DNA of 64,000 bases from Demequina sp. NBRC 110054 (lineage in GTDB: Bacteria > Actinomycetota > Actinomycetes > Actinomycetales > Demequinaceae): contig NZ_BBRK01000004.1 of the NCBI RefSeq assembly GCF_002090115.1, positions 1,178,001 to 1,242,000 of the forward strand. Direction: 5' to 3'. Below are positions 1-8,493 of this stretch, piece after piece (the first letter of the stretch is position 1; each line of letters opens with the position of its first letter). The position numbers were made by a program, and so were the translations under genes. Below the pieces are notes generated by a model, which made no database searches, was not told the DNA's origin, and was given only the letters and a program-made list of their open reading frames with translations.

Positions 1-125
1 GCCGTGACTTAGGGGCGCGATCTCTGCGCGGTTTCTCAGCAGCTCGGGCGACGATCACTCTGGCTCGGGGCTTACAGTCAGAGATTGAAAGTGCGGGGTC
101 GGCACCAAACAGTCGAGCCGGAGAA

Positions 126-154
126 ACGAAAAACCCCCGCCGTAGCAGGGGTTT
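126..154 (-). terminator. Terminator after tRNA-Phe
   Basis: On the minus strand, just 3' of tRNA-Phe, a 7-bp stem (AAACCCC/GGGGTTT, 131-137 with 148-154) is followed by a T-rich run. This is a typical intrinsic terminator and would end the tRNA-Glu/Asp/Phe transcript. Confidence 0.75.
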
Positions 155-156
155 CG

Positions 157-229
157 TGGCTCCGACCGGCGTCGATCCGGTGACCTTTCGATTTTCAGTC
201 GAACGCTCTACCAACTGAGCTACAGAGCC
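157..229 (-). tRNA. tRNA-Phe (GAA)
   Basis: The reverse complement folds as a 73-nt cloverleaf. The anticodon loop reads ACTGAAAAT, giving anticodon GAA (Phe). The acceptor arm GGCTCTG pairs with CGGAGCC and the discriminator base is A. CCA is not encoded. It is the last tRNA of a minus-strand Glu-Asp-Phe cluster. Confidence 0.95.
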
Positions 230-255
230 TTGGGGGCGCGAACCCCCATGGTGAA

Positions 256-278
256 CGAAAACCCCTTACGAGAAGGGG
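256..278 (-). terminator. Terminator-like hairpin between tRNA-Asp and tRNA-Phe
   Basis: Perfect 6-bp stem CCCCTT/AAGGGG (262-267 with 273-278), followed on the minus strand by TTTT. It lies downstream of tRNA-Asp and may end or attenuate transcripts before tRNA-Phe, or act as a processing signal. Confidence 0.55.
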
Positions 279-290
279 CTGTCGCTTCCG

Positions 291-364
291 CGACCCTGAC
301 GGGACTTGAACCCGCGACCTCCGCCGTGACAGGGCGGCGCGCTAACCAACTGCGCTACAGGGCC
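291..364 (-). tRNA. tRNA-Asp (GTC)
   Basis: The reverse complement gives a 74-nt cloverleaf. The anticodon loop CTGTCAC contains GTC (Asp). The acceptor GGCCCTG pairs with CAGGGTC and the discriminator is G. It is the middle gene of the Glu-Asp-Phe cluster. Confidence 0.95.
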
Positions 365-428
365 TTGCTTGGTGCTCCCACCGAAATGGGCGCGACGACT
401 AGTGTAGACCATTCCAGAGGGTGCTTCG

Positions 429-501
429 TACCCCCAACGGGATTCGAACCCGTGCTGCCGCCGTGAAAGGGCGGTGTCCTAGGCCGCTAGACGATGAGGG
501 C
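429..501 (-). tRNA. tRNA-Glu (TTC)
   Basis: 73-nt cloverleaf on the minus strand with anticodon TTC (Glu). The T arm is ACGGG-TTCGAAT-CCCGT and the acceptor starts GCCCTCA, with a G-U first pair. It is the promoter-proximal gene of the cluster. Confidence 0.93.
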
Positions 502-569
502 ATCGTTCCAGGAGCCCGAAAGCGCCTGAGCAACCTGGACATCATACCGGTGCGTGCGACCATGTCGCC

Positions 570-920
570 ATGATCACCATGAGCGACGAGGAGTTCGAGG
601 CGGCGGTCGAGGACGGGCTCGATGCGGTGCCCGACGAGCTCTTCGACCTGATCGACAACGTCGTCATCCTCATCGAGGACGAGCCCGAGGGAGACGACCC
701 CGAGCTGCTCGGCCTGTACGACGGAATCGCCCTCACCGACAGGGGCGACTCGGGCTACGGCGAGCTGCCCGACCGCATCTTCATCTACAAGAATCCGACC
801 CTGCGCTACTGCGAGGACGCCGACCACGTGCGCGAGGAGGTCGCGGTCACCGTCGTCCACGAGATCGCCCATCACTTCGGCATCGACGACGACCGCCTCC
901 ACGAGCTCGGCTGGGACTGA
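570..920 (+). CDS. Zincin-like metallopeptidase family protein
   Basis: A 116-residue acidic protein of the small metallopeptidase family once called DUF1025. The zinc motif HEIAH lies at residues 97-101, followed by LHELG near the C-terminus, and total length is right for the family. It has no signal peptide, so it is probably cytoplasmic; the substrate is unknown. The start could also be the second ATG at residue 4. It stands alone, upstream of a divergent tRNA cluster and 128 bp before the GH1 gene. The family call is firm; the proteolytic role is family inference. Confidence 0.85.
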   Translation: MITMSDEEFEAAVEDGLDAVPDELFDLIDNVVILIEDEPEGDDPELLGLYDGIALTDRGDSGYGELPDRIFIYKNPTLRYCEDADHVREEVAVTVVHEIAHHFGIDDDRLHELGWD

Positions 921-1048
921 ACTCGGCCGGGGCAGGGCGCAGTGAGGGAAGCGCGCGAGCGGGACCGGCCCCGACTGGGACTGACCCCGCCCCCGCCCTA
1001 GGCTGAAGTCGCACCCCCAAGGTGAGGCGCCGAGCAAAGGAGCAGGCC

Positions 1049-2287
1049 ATGTCCGAGTCTGAGGAGTTCTTCGAGTTCGGTCCGGTCCCGGAGGGCTGGC
1101 TGTGGGGTGCGGCCACGGCCGCGCACCAGATCGAGGGCGGCAACACGAACAGCGACTGGTGGGCGTTCGAGCATCGTCCCGGCAGTCCCGCCAAGGAGTC
1201 GAGCGGCGATGCGTGCGACTCCTGGCACCGGTGGCGCGACGACCTGGAGCTCGTCAAGGAGATGGGCCTCGACGCGTACAGGATGAGCATCGAGTGGGCG
1301 CGCATCGAGCCTGCGGACGGCGAGTTCTCGCTGGCGGCGCTCGAGCACTATCGCCGGGTCCTCGTGACGGCGCAGGAGATGGGCCTCAAGACCTCGGTGA
1401 CCTTCCACCACTTCACCTCGCCGCAGTGGACCGCCGAGCGCGACGGCTGGATGAACCCCGACATCGTCGACCTGTTCGCGCGCTACGTCGACATCGCCGG
1501 GCAGCACCTCGCGGACCACATCGACATCGCCGCGACGTTCAACGAGCCGAACGTCGTCGCCGGCATGGGCTACGCCGAGGGCGGCTTCGCGCCCGGCATC
1601 AGCGCGGGCCAGGCGGGCGTGCAGCAGGCGACCGACAACTTCGTGGCGGCGCACCTGAGGGCGCGCGAGATCCTCAAGGGCGGTCCGGGCAACTTCCCTG
1701 TGGGCCTGACGCTCGCGATGCCGGACCAGGTCGTGCACCTCGACGGCAACCTGGCGAGCCCGGGCCTGCGCTACGACGAACTCCCCGCGGGCAGCGCCGC
1801 CGCCGAGCGGATGCGGCTGTGGACCGGCGTCTACCTCGACGCGGCCAAGGACGACGACTACGTGGGCGTCCAGACCTATACGACCGAGCACTTGGACGCC
1901 GACGGCCATCATCTGCCGGTCCCCGAGGGAGGGCGGGTCACGCAGATGGGCTGGCGCTTCGTGCCCGAGGCGCTCGGACGCTCGGTGCGCCACGCGCATG
2001 CGGTCGCCCAGGTGCCCTTGATCGTCACCGAGAACGGCATCGCCACGAACCACGACGAGGAGCGCATCGAGTACTACGAGGGCTCCCTCGCCTCGCTGCG
2101 GGAGGCCATCAACGACGGCGTCGACGTGCGCGGCTTCTTCGCGTGGAGCCTGCTCGACAACTTCGAGTGGGCGGAGGGCTTCCGGCCGACCTTCGGGCTC
2201 GCGTCGGTCGACCCGCTGAGCTTCGACCGCACGCTCAAGCCGTCGGGCCGCTGGCTCGCGGAGGTCGCTTGGGGCTCCCGGAACTGA
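1049..2287 (+). CDS. GH1 beta-glucosidase
   Basis: Glycoside hydrolase family 1 retaining enzyme of 412 residues, likely cleaving beta-glucosides such as cellobiose in the cytoplasm. The acid/base Glu sits in TFNEPN (about residue 166) and the nucleophile Glu in VTENG (about residue 328). The N-terminus carries the usual FLWGAAT-type opening (WLWGAATAAHQIEG). The ATG at 1049 is preceded by AAAGGAG, so I chose it over an upstream in-frame start. It is a little shorter than most GH1 enzymes (440-480 residues). No signal peptide. It fits with the GH3 and GH6 enzymes elsewhere in the window. Confidence 0.92.
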   Translation: MSESEEFFEFGPVPEGWLWGAATAAHQIEGGNTNSDWWAFEHRPGSPAKESSGDACDSWHRWRDDLELVKEMGLDAYRMSIEWARIEPADGEFSLAALEHYRRVLVTAQEMGLKTSVTFHHFTSPQWTAERDGWMNPDIVDLFARYVDIAGQHLADHIDIAATFNEPNVVAGMGYAEGGFAPGISAGQAGVQQATDNFVAAHLRAREILKGGPGNFPVGLTLAMPDQVVHLDGNLASPGLRYDELPAGSAAAERMRLWTGVYLDAAKDDDYVGVQTYTTEHLDADGHHLPVPEGGRVTQMGWRFVPEALGRSVRHAHAVAQVPLIVTENGIATNHDEERIEYYEGSLASLREAINDGVDVRGFFAWSLLDNFEWAEGFRPTFGLASVDPLSFDRTLKPSGRWLAEVAWGSRN

Positions 2288-2297
2288 GGCGACCGCC

Positions 2298-2341
2298 GCA
2301 TCGTCCCGTTCCCAACATCGTCCCCGCCCCAGCATCGTCCG
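2298..2341. repeat. Cluster of three GCATCGTCC motifs
   Basis: Three near-identical copies of the window-wide motif GCATCGTCC(C) lie in the same orientation at 2298, 2315 (one mismatch) and 2332, right after the GH1 stop codon. A fourth copy, inverted, forms part of the palindrome at 2371-2418. Confidence 0.6.
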
Positions 2342-2360
2342 GGACGGGCAGCACGAACCC

Positions 2361-2442
2361 GATTAGACAACGACACCCCGCATCGCGGCCCCTTTCACAG
2401 GGACGATGCGGGGTGTCGGTTCTGACATTGGTTCAGACTGTC
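2361..2442 (-). repeat. REP-like palindromic element, copy 1 (possible terminator of the uracil permease gene)
   Basis: A perfect 15-bp inverted repeat, CGACACCCCGCATCG (2371-2385) and its complement (2404-2418), has an 18-nt loop and is flanked by TGGTTCAGACTGTC (2429-2442). It begins 12 bp after the minus-strand permease stop. A related element follows galE at 4000-4090 with the same flank and the GACACCCC arm. This shared placement suggests a dispersed 3'-end element, perhaps terminating transcription or protecting mRNA. Confidence 0.65.
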
Positions 2443-2453
2443 GGGGAGGGGCC

Positions 2454-3809
2454 TCAGGCCTCCGTGTCCACCGGCGTCCCGTGAGAGGACTCGGAGTCCG
2501 AGCCGCGGACCTTCGCGATCCAGCCGAGGCCGTGGAAGATCGCGAGCGCCGCGATCGAGCCGAGCGCGATGCCGTTGAACACCATCGAGCCGGCTGTCGC
2601 GGTGAAGTCCGCGGTGCCGACGATCAGCGCGACTGCCGCGGCGACGAGGTTGACGGGCTTGGTGAAGTCGACCCTGTTCTCGACCCAGATGCGGCCGCCG
2701 AGCACGGCGATGAGGCCGAACAGCAGGACCGAGAGGCCGCCGAGGATGCCGGTCGGGATCACGGCGACCATCGCGCCGAACTTCGGCACGAGCGAGAGGA
2801 CGAGCGCGAAGACCGCGGCGGCCCAGTAGGCGAGCGTCGAGTACACGCGCGTCGCCGCCATGACGCCGATGTTCTCTGCGTAGGTGGTCGTGCCGGATCC
2901 GCCGCCGAGGCCGGCGACCGTGGTCGCGAGGCCGTCGGCGAACAGCGCGCGGCCGGTCTCGGCGTCCAGGTTGCGGCCGGTCATCGCGGTCACCGACTTG
3001 AGGTGGCCGATGTTCTCCGCCATCAGGATGAGCACGACGGGCACGAACGCGACGAGGACGCTCGGGTCGAACGTCGGCGAGTGGAACTCGGGGGTGCCGA
3101 ACCACGCGGCCTGGCCGATGTACTCGGCGGGGGTGAGGCCGCCGAGCGAGTCGAGCGCCGTGGTCCACTCGCCGCGCAGCGCCGAGAATGCGGCGCCGAT
3201 CAGCGCGCCGACCAGGATCGCGATGCGGCCCAGGAAGCCGCGGAACGCGACCATCGACACGAGCACCGCGACGAGCGTGACGAGCGCGGTCCACGGGCTC
3301 GCCTCCCACTGGTCGCGTGCGGTGCCCGCGAGGTTCAGCCCGATGAGCGCGACGATCGTTCCCGTCACGACAGGGGGCATGAGCTTCGCGATCCAGTCGG
3401 CGCCGAGCCAGTTGACGGCCACGCCGACGAGCGCGAGGAGCACGCCCGCGAGCAGCACGCCGCCGAGGCCCTTGGAGATGGTCGCCGCGTCGAGCGGCGC
3501 GTTGGCGCTGTTGACGCCGGCGGCGGCGAGCGGGGCGAGAAACGCGAAGCTCGAGCCCAGGTAGCTCGGCACGCGGTTGCGCGTGATGGTGAGGAACAGC
3601 GCGGTGCCGACCGCGGAGAAGAACATCGTCGTCGCGGCGGGCATACCGGTGATCGCGGGCACCAGCAGCGTCGCACCCATCATGGCGAGCACGTGCTGCA
3701 TGCCGATGCCGATGGTGCGGGGGTAGGTGAGGCGCTCGTCGGGGGCGACGGCCGCGCCCGGCGCGATCTCCTTGCCGTCCCCGTGCAGCGTCCAGCTGAA
3801 CATGCTCAT
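2454..3809 (-). CDS. uraA: Uracil permease / NCS2 family transporter
   Basis: A 451-residue polytopic membrane protein of the nucleobase:cation symporter-2 family, most like uracil permeases (UraA/PyrP). It carries the N-terminal RTIGIGMQHVLAMMGATLLVP segment, a glycine/threonine-rich TTTYAENIGV loop and the MAENIGHLKSV motif typical of the uracil branch. The start is the ATG at 3809, with GAAGGAG at good spacing; the longer reading frame upstream has no ribosome site. It probably imports uracil for salvage with proton coupling. REP-like palindromes lie beyond its 3' end and between it and galE. Confidence 0.9.
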   Translation of the reverse strand: MSMFSWTLHGDGKEIAPGAAVAPDERLTYPRTIGIGMQHVLAMMGATLLVPAITGMPAATTMFFSAVGTALFLTITRNRVPSYLGSSFAFLAPLAAAGVNSANAPLDAATISKGLGGVLLAGVLLALVGVAVNWLGADWIAKLMPPVVTGTIVALIGLNLAGTARDQWEASPWTALVTLVAVLVSMVAFRGFLGRIAILVGALIGAAFSALRGEWTTALDSLGGLTPAEYIGQAAWFGTPEFHSPTFDPSVLVAFVPVVLILMAENIGHLKSVTAMTGRNLDAETGRALFADGLATTVAGLGGGSGTTTYAENIGVMAATRVYSTLAYWAAAVFALVLSLVPKFGAMVAVIPTGILGGLSVLLFGLIAVLGGRIWVENRVDFTKPVNLVAAAVALIVGTADFTATAGSMVFNGIALGSIAALAIFHGLGWIAKVRGSDSESSHGTPVDTEA

Positions 3810-3999
3810 GCCTTGTCTCCTTCGTGGCGCGGCCGCGCGTCGATGCGCGTTCCGCCGCAATCTAGCGCCGCCTGGGTGCGGTCGCACGCGGAGAGGCTAC
3901 CCGGGGTCAGGAGCGGTGGCGGACGTCACCGAATGCACGTTTCACCAGGGGTGATGATTGACGTGTCACCGTGCCGCATCGTCCACTTCCCCCGGACAC

Positions 4000-4090
4000 T
4001 TTGAACCAATCTGAAGCGCGACACCCCGAGCGCACGCCCTGGGCCGGCCTCGTTCGCGGCGTGTCGGCAGTGAGAGTGGTTCAAACTGTC
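4000..4090 (-). repeat. REP-like palindromic element, copy 2 (after galE)
   Basis: The outer 9-bp inverted ends TTTGAACCA (4000-4008) and TGGTTCAAA (4077-4085) enclose inner arms GACACCCC and GGCGTGTCG. It resembles copy 1 at 2361-2442, sharing TGGTTCA(G/A)ACTGTC and the GACACCCC arm, and lies about 28 bp after the minus-strand galE stop. The rest of the 3810-4117 gap holds one dispersed motif (3976) and the permease promoter region; no gene is seen there. Confidence 0.55.
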
Positions 4091-4117
4091 TGCTGAAAAC
4101 TCCGGCGCAGCGCGAGG

Positions 4118-5092
4118 TCAGGCCTTGGGGTGCGCGGCCCAGAGGCTCGCGACCATCTCGTCGACCGAGTAGCGCATCTTCCAGTTGAGGTCCCGCGCGG
4201 CGAGCTCGCCCTTGGCGACGATCGACGCGGGGTCGCCGGGGCGGCGCGGGCCCTCCTCGATCGGGAGGTCCGTGCCGGTGGCCTTGACGATGGCCTCCAT
4301 GATCTGACGCACCGAGCTGCCGTCGCCGGAGCCCAGGTTGTAGATGGGCTCGAGCTCCTTGCCCTCGTCGAGCGCCTCCGCGGCCGCGATGTGGGCGAGC
4401 GCGAGGTCCTGGACGTGGACGTAGTCGCGCACGCACGTGCCGTCGGGCGTGGGGTAGTCGGTGCCCGCGATCACGGGGGGCTGGCCGTCGACGATGCGCG
4501 CGAAGACCTTGGGCAGCAGGTTGTGCGGCGAGGCGTCCCACACGTCCATGTGCGCGGATCCGACGACGTTGAAGTAGCGCAGCGAGGTGGCCTTGAGCGG
4601 TGCCTCGGACTCGGCGGTCGCGCGCACCTGGTCGCGGATGAGCCACTCGCCGATGAGCTTGGTCTCGCCGTAGGGGGACTCGGGGAACGTGCCAGTCTCC
4701 TCGGTGACGACCGCGGTCGACGGCGTGCCGTAGACGCCCGCGGAGGACGAGAACACGAGCTTGGTGACGCCCGCCTCGGCCATCGCCGCGAGCAGGACGC
4801 GCGTGCCCTCGACGTTCTGCTCGAACGTGTGCAGCGGGTACTTCACCGACTCGCCCGCGAACTTGTAGCCCGCGCAGTGGATGACGCCGGTCACGCCGTA
4901 GTCGCGCAGGGCGGCGACGACATCGCCGTGGTCGAGGATCGACGCGCGCACGAAGGGCACGTCGGAGGGGATGAACTTGTCGAGCCCGGTGGACAGATCG
5001 TCCAGGACGACGGGGGCGATGCCCGCGCTCGCGAGCGCCCGCACCACGTGCGACCCGATGTACCCCGCGCCTCCGGTGACCAGCCAGCTCAT
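4118..5092 (-). CDS. galE: UDP-glucose 4-epimerase
   Basis: A 324-residue extended short-chain dehydrogenase that interconverts UDP-galactose and UDP-glucose using bound NAD. The N-terminal GGAGYIGSH (residues 7-15) is the NAD-binding loop; Ser115-117, Tyr141 and Lys145 (SPYGETK) form the catalytic set. Length is typical for GalE. It lies 131 bp downstream of galK on the same strand, so the two probably form a galK-galE Leloir unit; galT is absent from the window. A GAGGAGAG ribosome site precedes the ATG. Confidence 0.95.
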   Translation of the reverse strand: MSWLVTGGAGYIGSHVVRALASAGIAPVVLDDLSTGLDKFIPSDVPFVRASILDHGDVVAALRDYGVTGVIHCAGYKFAGESVKYPLHTFEQNVEGTRVLLAAMAEAGVTKLVFSSSAGVYGTPSTAVVTEETGTFPESPYGETKLIGEWLIRDQVRATAESEAPLKATSLRYFNVVGSAHMDVWDASPHNLLPKVFARIVDGQPPVIAGTDYPTPDGTCVRDYVHVQDLALAHIAAAEALDEGKELEPIYNLGSGDGSSVRQIMEAIVKATGTDLPIEEGPRRPGDPASIVAKGELAARDLNWKMRYSVDEMVASLWAAHPKA

Positions 5093-5223
5093 CGTCTCTC
5101 CTCCTCGTCATTGCCTTGCGTGTGCGCGGCCCTGCATGGGCGCGGCCTCGCCGCGTGCCCCAGCCGGAGCCAGCCTAGACGGACGGGCGGGGGCGATGCC
5201 GGTATCCCCCGGCCGGGTTGCGC

Positions 5224-6402
5224 CTAGGCGTCGCGGCGAGGGCCCTGCGACGGCTTCTCGGTGAAGACAGTGGGCGTCGTGTAGCCGGCGGCGGCGAACG
5301 CGGTGAGGACCGCCTCGGCCGCCTCGTCGCGGCGCTCGACGGGGATCACCGCGATCGCGGAGCCGCCGAAGCCGCCGCCGGTCATGCGGGCGCCGATCGC
5401 GCCGTGCTGCATCGCGGTCTCGACCGCGAGGTCCAGCTCGGGCACGGAGATCTCGAAGTCGTCCCGCATCGAGGCGTGCGAGGCGAGCAGCAGGTCGCCG
5501 ATCGCGCGCGCACCCTCGGAGCGCAGGACCTTGACCGTCTCGAGCACGCGCTCGTTCTCGGTGACGACGTGCTTGACGCGGCGGAACGTCACGTCGTCGA
5601 GCAGCTCCTGGGCCTTGGGGAGGTCGTCGACGGTGAGGCCGCGCAGGGTGCTCACGCCCATGACCTCGGCGCCGCGCTCGCAGGCCGCGCGACGCTCGCC
5701 GTAGCCGCCGGTGGCGTGCGCGTGCTCGACGTGGGTGTTCATCACGAGCACCGTGAGGCCCTCGTCCGCGAGCGGCAGCGGGATGACCTCCGACTCGAGG
5801 CTCTCGCAGTCAAGGAAGACGGCGAAGCCCTCGAGCGCGCGCAGCGAGGCGGTCTGGTCGAGGATTCCCGTCGGCGCGCCGACCGCGACGTTCTCCGCGC
5901 GCTGGCACACCTTGGCGAGCGCGGCCGAGTCGAGTCCCAGGTCCCACTCCTCGTTGAGCGCGGTCGCGACCGAGCACTCGATCGCGGCCGAGGAGGACAG
6001 TCCCGCGCCCGACGGCACGTTCGATGCGATCGCGAGGTCCACGCCCTTCACGGAGGAGAGGTCGACCCCGCGCTCGGTGAGCGCCCAGACCACGCCGAAG
6101 ACGTACGCGCTCCAGCCGTCGAACGTGGCGTCCTCGATCCCGTCGAGAGACACCTCGCGGGCCTCGCCGGAGAAGGTCGAGTACACGCGGACGATGCGGT
6201 CGTCGCGGTGGGACAGCGCGCACCAGGTGCGCTGCTCGATGCCGAAGGGGAGGACGAAGCCGTCGTTGTAGTCCGTGTGCTCACCGATCAGGTTGACGCG
6301 GCCGGGGGCCGACCAGACGCCGTCCGGCGCACCGCCCGTGAGCGCGGTCAGAGCGGCCGCGGCCTCGGTCGTCAGGTCGGTTGCAGGAGCGTCGTTGCCC
6401 AT
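5224..6402 (-). CDS. galK: Galactokinase
   Basis: A 392-residue GHMP kinase that phosphorylates galactose to galactose-1-phosphate. The galactokinase signature GRVNLIGEHTDYND lies at residues 34-47, the GHMP ATP loop is VPSGAGLSSSAA, and the C-terminal motif is MTGGGFGGSAIA. I chose the ATG at 6402 because the protein then begins at normal galactokinase length; the open frame extends further upstream without support. It is divergent from the LacI-type regulator, and an operator-like palindrome sits in the shared intergenic region. Confidence 0.95.
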   Translation of the reverse strand: MGNDAPATDLTTEAAAALTALTGGAPDGVWSAPGRVNLIGEHTDYNDGFVLPFGIEQRTWCALSHRDDRIVRVYSTFSGEAREVSLDGIEDATFDGWSAYVFGVVWALTERGVDLSSVKGVDLAIASNVPSGAGLSSSAAIECSVATALNEEWDLGLDSAALAKVCQRAENVAVGAPTGILDQTASLRALEGFAVFLDCESLESEVIPLPLADEGLTVLVMNTHVEHAHATGGYGERRAACERGAEVMGVSTLRGLTVDDLPKAQELLDDVTFRRVKHVVTENERVLETVKVLRSEGARAIGDLLLASHASMRDDFEISVPELDLAVETAMQHGAIGARMTGGGFGGSAIAVIPVERRDEAAEAVLTAFAAAGYTTPTVFTEKPSQGPRRDA

Positions 6403-6482
6403 GATGCGTGCCTCGTTCACAAGTCGATGTCTCGATTGGGTGACGGTCTCACCCCACACGGTGTCCAACTTGGACGATCGGA

Positions 6483-6496
6483 TGTTACCGTGAACA
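6483..6496. promoter_or_regulatory. LacI-type operator between galK and the lacI-family gene
   Basis: TGTTACCGTGAACA, the centre of the longer near-palindrome GATGTTACCGTGAACATC, matches the usual LacI-family operator pattern TGTTANCGNTAACA. It lies in the divergent region between galK and the regulator, so it could control both. Two similar sites precede araD (7737) and the sugar importer (10084). Confidence 0.65.
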
Positions 6497-6637
6497 TCGT
6501 CCAGCCAGGTTGGCTCCGTTACGAGGGTACTTGGTCCCCGCTCGCGCAGTGTCGCGTGAACGAGGTTCTCGCACGAAACCGCTGGCAGGACGCGTGGGCT
6601 GCACGGCGCAGCCCCCACTCGTCCCAAGGAGGTGGCG

Positions 6638-7654
6638 ATGGGCCGAGGAGCCCGCGGTCCGAGCATGCACGACGTCGCCGCCATGGCTGGCGTGTCCCAC
6701 CAGACGGTGTCTCGCGTGCTCAACGGCTTTGAAGGAATCCGTCCGGAGACGCGCGAACGGGTGCTCGCAGCGATCGATCGGCTCGGCTACCGGCGCAACC
6801 TCGCGGCGCGCTCGCTCGCGACCGGCCGCACGGGCGTCGTCGGAGTGCTCGCCCCCGACAACCCGACGTATGGCGCGACCTCGGGGCTGTACGGCGTGGA
6901 GCATGCGGTGCGCGAGGCCGGCCTGCAGCCGCTCATCACGACCACCTCGGGCCTGCCCGAGTCCGTCGAGAGCGCCCTCGAGTTCCTCTACGGCCGCGCG
7001 GCCGAGGCGCTCGTGATCATGGCGCCGACGCGGTCCGTGCTCGAGGTGCACGATCGCATGGGCACCGAGGTGCCCACCGCGTACCTGCTCACGGGCGCGG
7101 AGCGTGGCCGCTGGTCGGTGTGCACCGACCAGGCCAAGGGCGCCGAGCTCGCGATGCAGGCGCTTCTCGACGCGGGTCACACCGCGATCCAGCACGTGCG
7201 CGGCCCGCTCGACTCGACCGAGGCCCAGCTGCGGTCCGACGCCTACTCGCGCTTCATGGCGCAGCACTCGCTCGCGCGGCTCCCGATCCTCGAGGGCGAC
7301 TGGAGTCCGCAGTCGGGCTTCGACGCCTACCTGCGGCTCGACCCCCGTGCCACCGCGGTGTTCTGCGCCAACGACCAGATGGCCATCGGCGTCATCCACG
7401 CGGCCTACGTCGGCGGCAGGTGGGTGCCCGATGACCTGAGCGTGGTCGGCTTCGACGACATCCCGGAGGCGGCGCACACGCTTCCGCCACTGACCACCGT
7501 GCGGCAGGACTTCAGAGGCGTCGGCAGCCTGGCCGTCTCGCTGCTCACCGCGGCCCTCGACGGCGAGGAGCCGCCCGTCGTCGAGCCGCTCATGCCCGAG
7601 CTGATCGCGCGCGACTCCGTAGGACCACCGGGTGAGCGGAAACGCTCGTGGTGA
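6638..7654 (+). CDS. LacI family transcriptional regulator (candidate arabinose/galactose regulator)
   Basis: A 338-residue protein: an N-terminal LacI helix-turn-helix (SMHDVAAMAGVSHQTVSRVL, residues 9-28), then a periplasmic-binding-protein-like sensor domain (about 60-330). The ATG at 6638 follows AAGGAGG at ideal spacing. It is divergent from galK and directly upstream of araD-araA, and matching operators precede all three transcription units. I infer that it senses L-arabinose or galactose and represses these genes; the ligand is not visible in the sequence. Confidence 0.88.
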   Translation: MGRGARGPSMHDVAAMAGVSHQTVSRVLNGFEGIRPETRERVLAAIDRLGYRRNLAARSLATGRTGVVGVLAPDNPTYGATSGLYGVEHAVREAGLQPLITTTSGLPESVESALEFLYGRAAEALVIMAPTRSVLEVHDRMGTEVPTAYLLTGAERGRWSVCTDQAKGAELAMQALLDAGHTAIQHVRGPLDSTEAQLRSDAYSRFMAQHSLARLPILEGDWSPQSGFDAYLRLDPRATAVFCANDQMAIGVIHAAYVGGRWVPDDLSVVGFDDIPEAAHTLPPLTTVRQDFRGVGSLAVSLLTAALDGEEPPVVEPLMPELIARDSVGPPGERKRSW

Positions 7655-7736
7655 ACTACCGTCGTCCTGGTGGCCGAGCGCCCCTGCGGGAGTAGTTCCT
7701 GCAACCGGGACCTCGGTCCCTCGCACAGGCCCCGAA

Positions 7737-7750
7737 TGTTAGCGTTATCA
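7737..7750. promoter_or_regulatory. LacI-type operator before araD
   Basis: TGTTAGCGTTATCA lies 30 bp before the araD start and matches 12 of the 14 consensus positions of TGTTANCGNTAACA if the two N positions are counted as free. Its place just upstream of the ribosome site suggests repression by the adjacent LacI-family protein. Confidence 0.6.
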
Positions 7751-7779
7751 TCTACCCCAGAAGGCAAGGAGGCCATCCC

Positions 7780-8493
7780 ATGAGCGAGTACGACATCGCT
7801 GCCATCGAGGCGGCGGTCGCCGACCTCAGGAAGCAGGTCAGCGACCTGCACGCACTTCTCCCCGAGTACGAGCTGGTCATCTGGACCGGCGGCAACGTCT
7901 CGGGTCGAGTGCCCGGACACGACCTGTTCGTGATCAAGCCGTCCGGCGTCATGTACCCGGACCTCGCACCCGAGAACATGGTCGTCTGCGACCTCGACGG
8001 CAACGTCATCCCCGGCACGCTCGGCTCGGACCGCTCGCCGAGCTCGGACACCGCCGCGCACGCGTACGTGTACCGGAACATGCCGCACGTCGGCGGCGTC
8101 GTCCACACGCACTCGACCTACGCGACCGCCTGGGCGGCACGTAATGAGGCGATCCCGTGCCACATCACGGGCATGGCCGACGAGTTCGGCGGAGAGATCC
8201 CCGTGGGCCCGTTCGCGATCATCGGCGACGACTCGATCGGCCGCGGCATCGTCGCGACGCTCGACGGCCACCGGTCCCGCGCGGTGCTCATGGCCAACCA
8301 CGGCGTGTTCACCATCGGCAAGGACGCCAAGGATGCGGTCAAGGCCGCCGTCATGTGCGAGGACGTGGCTCGCACCACCCACATCGCGAAGCAGGGCGGC
8401 GACCTCGTCCCGATCCCCCAGGACAAGATCGACGCCCTCTTTGACCGCTACCAGAACGTCTACGGACAGAAGCCTCAGGGAGGCATGGCATGA
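7780..8493 (+). CDS. araD: L-ribulose-5-phosphate 4-epimerase
   Basis: A 237-residue class II aldolase-fold enzyme that converts L-ribulose-5-phosphate to D-xylulose-5-phosphate. The zinc ligands are visible as VVHTHSTYA (His109, His111) and NHGVF (His about 178); the N-terminal phosphate-binding WTGGNVSGR and KPSGV segments are also present. The ribosome site AAGGAGG lies 7 bp upstream. It overlaps araA by an ATGA junction, so the two are co-translated. No ribulokinase gene (araB) is in this cluster. Confidence 0.92.
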   Translation: MSEYDIAAIEAAVADLRKQVSDLHALLPEYELVIWTGGNVSGRVPGHDLFVIKPSGVMYPDLAPENMVVCDLDGNVIPGTLGSDRSPSSDTAAHAYVYRNMPHVGGVVHTHSTYATAWAARNEAIPCHITGMADEFGGEIPVGPFAIIGDDSIGRGIVATLDGHRSRAVLMANHGVFTIGKDAKDAVKAAVMCEDVARTTHIAKQGGDLVPIPQDKIDALFDRYQNVYGQKPQGGMA

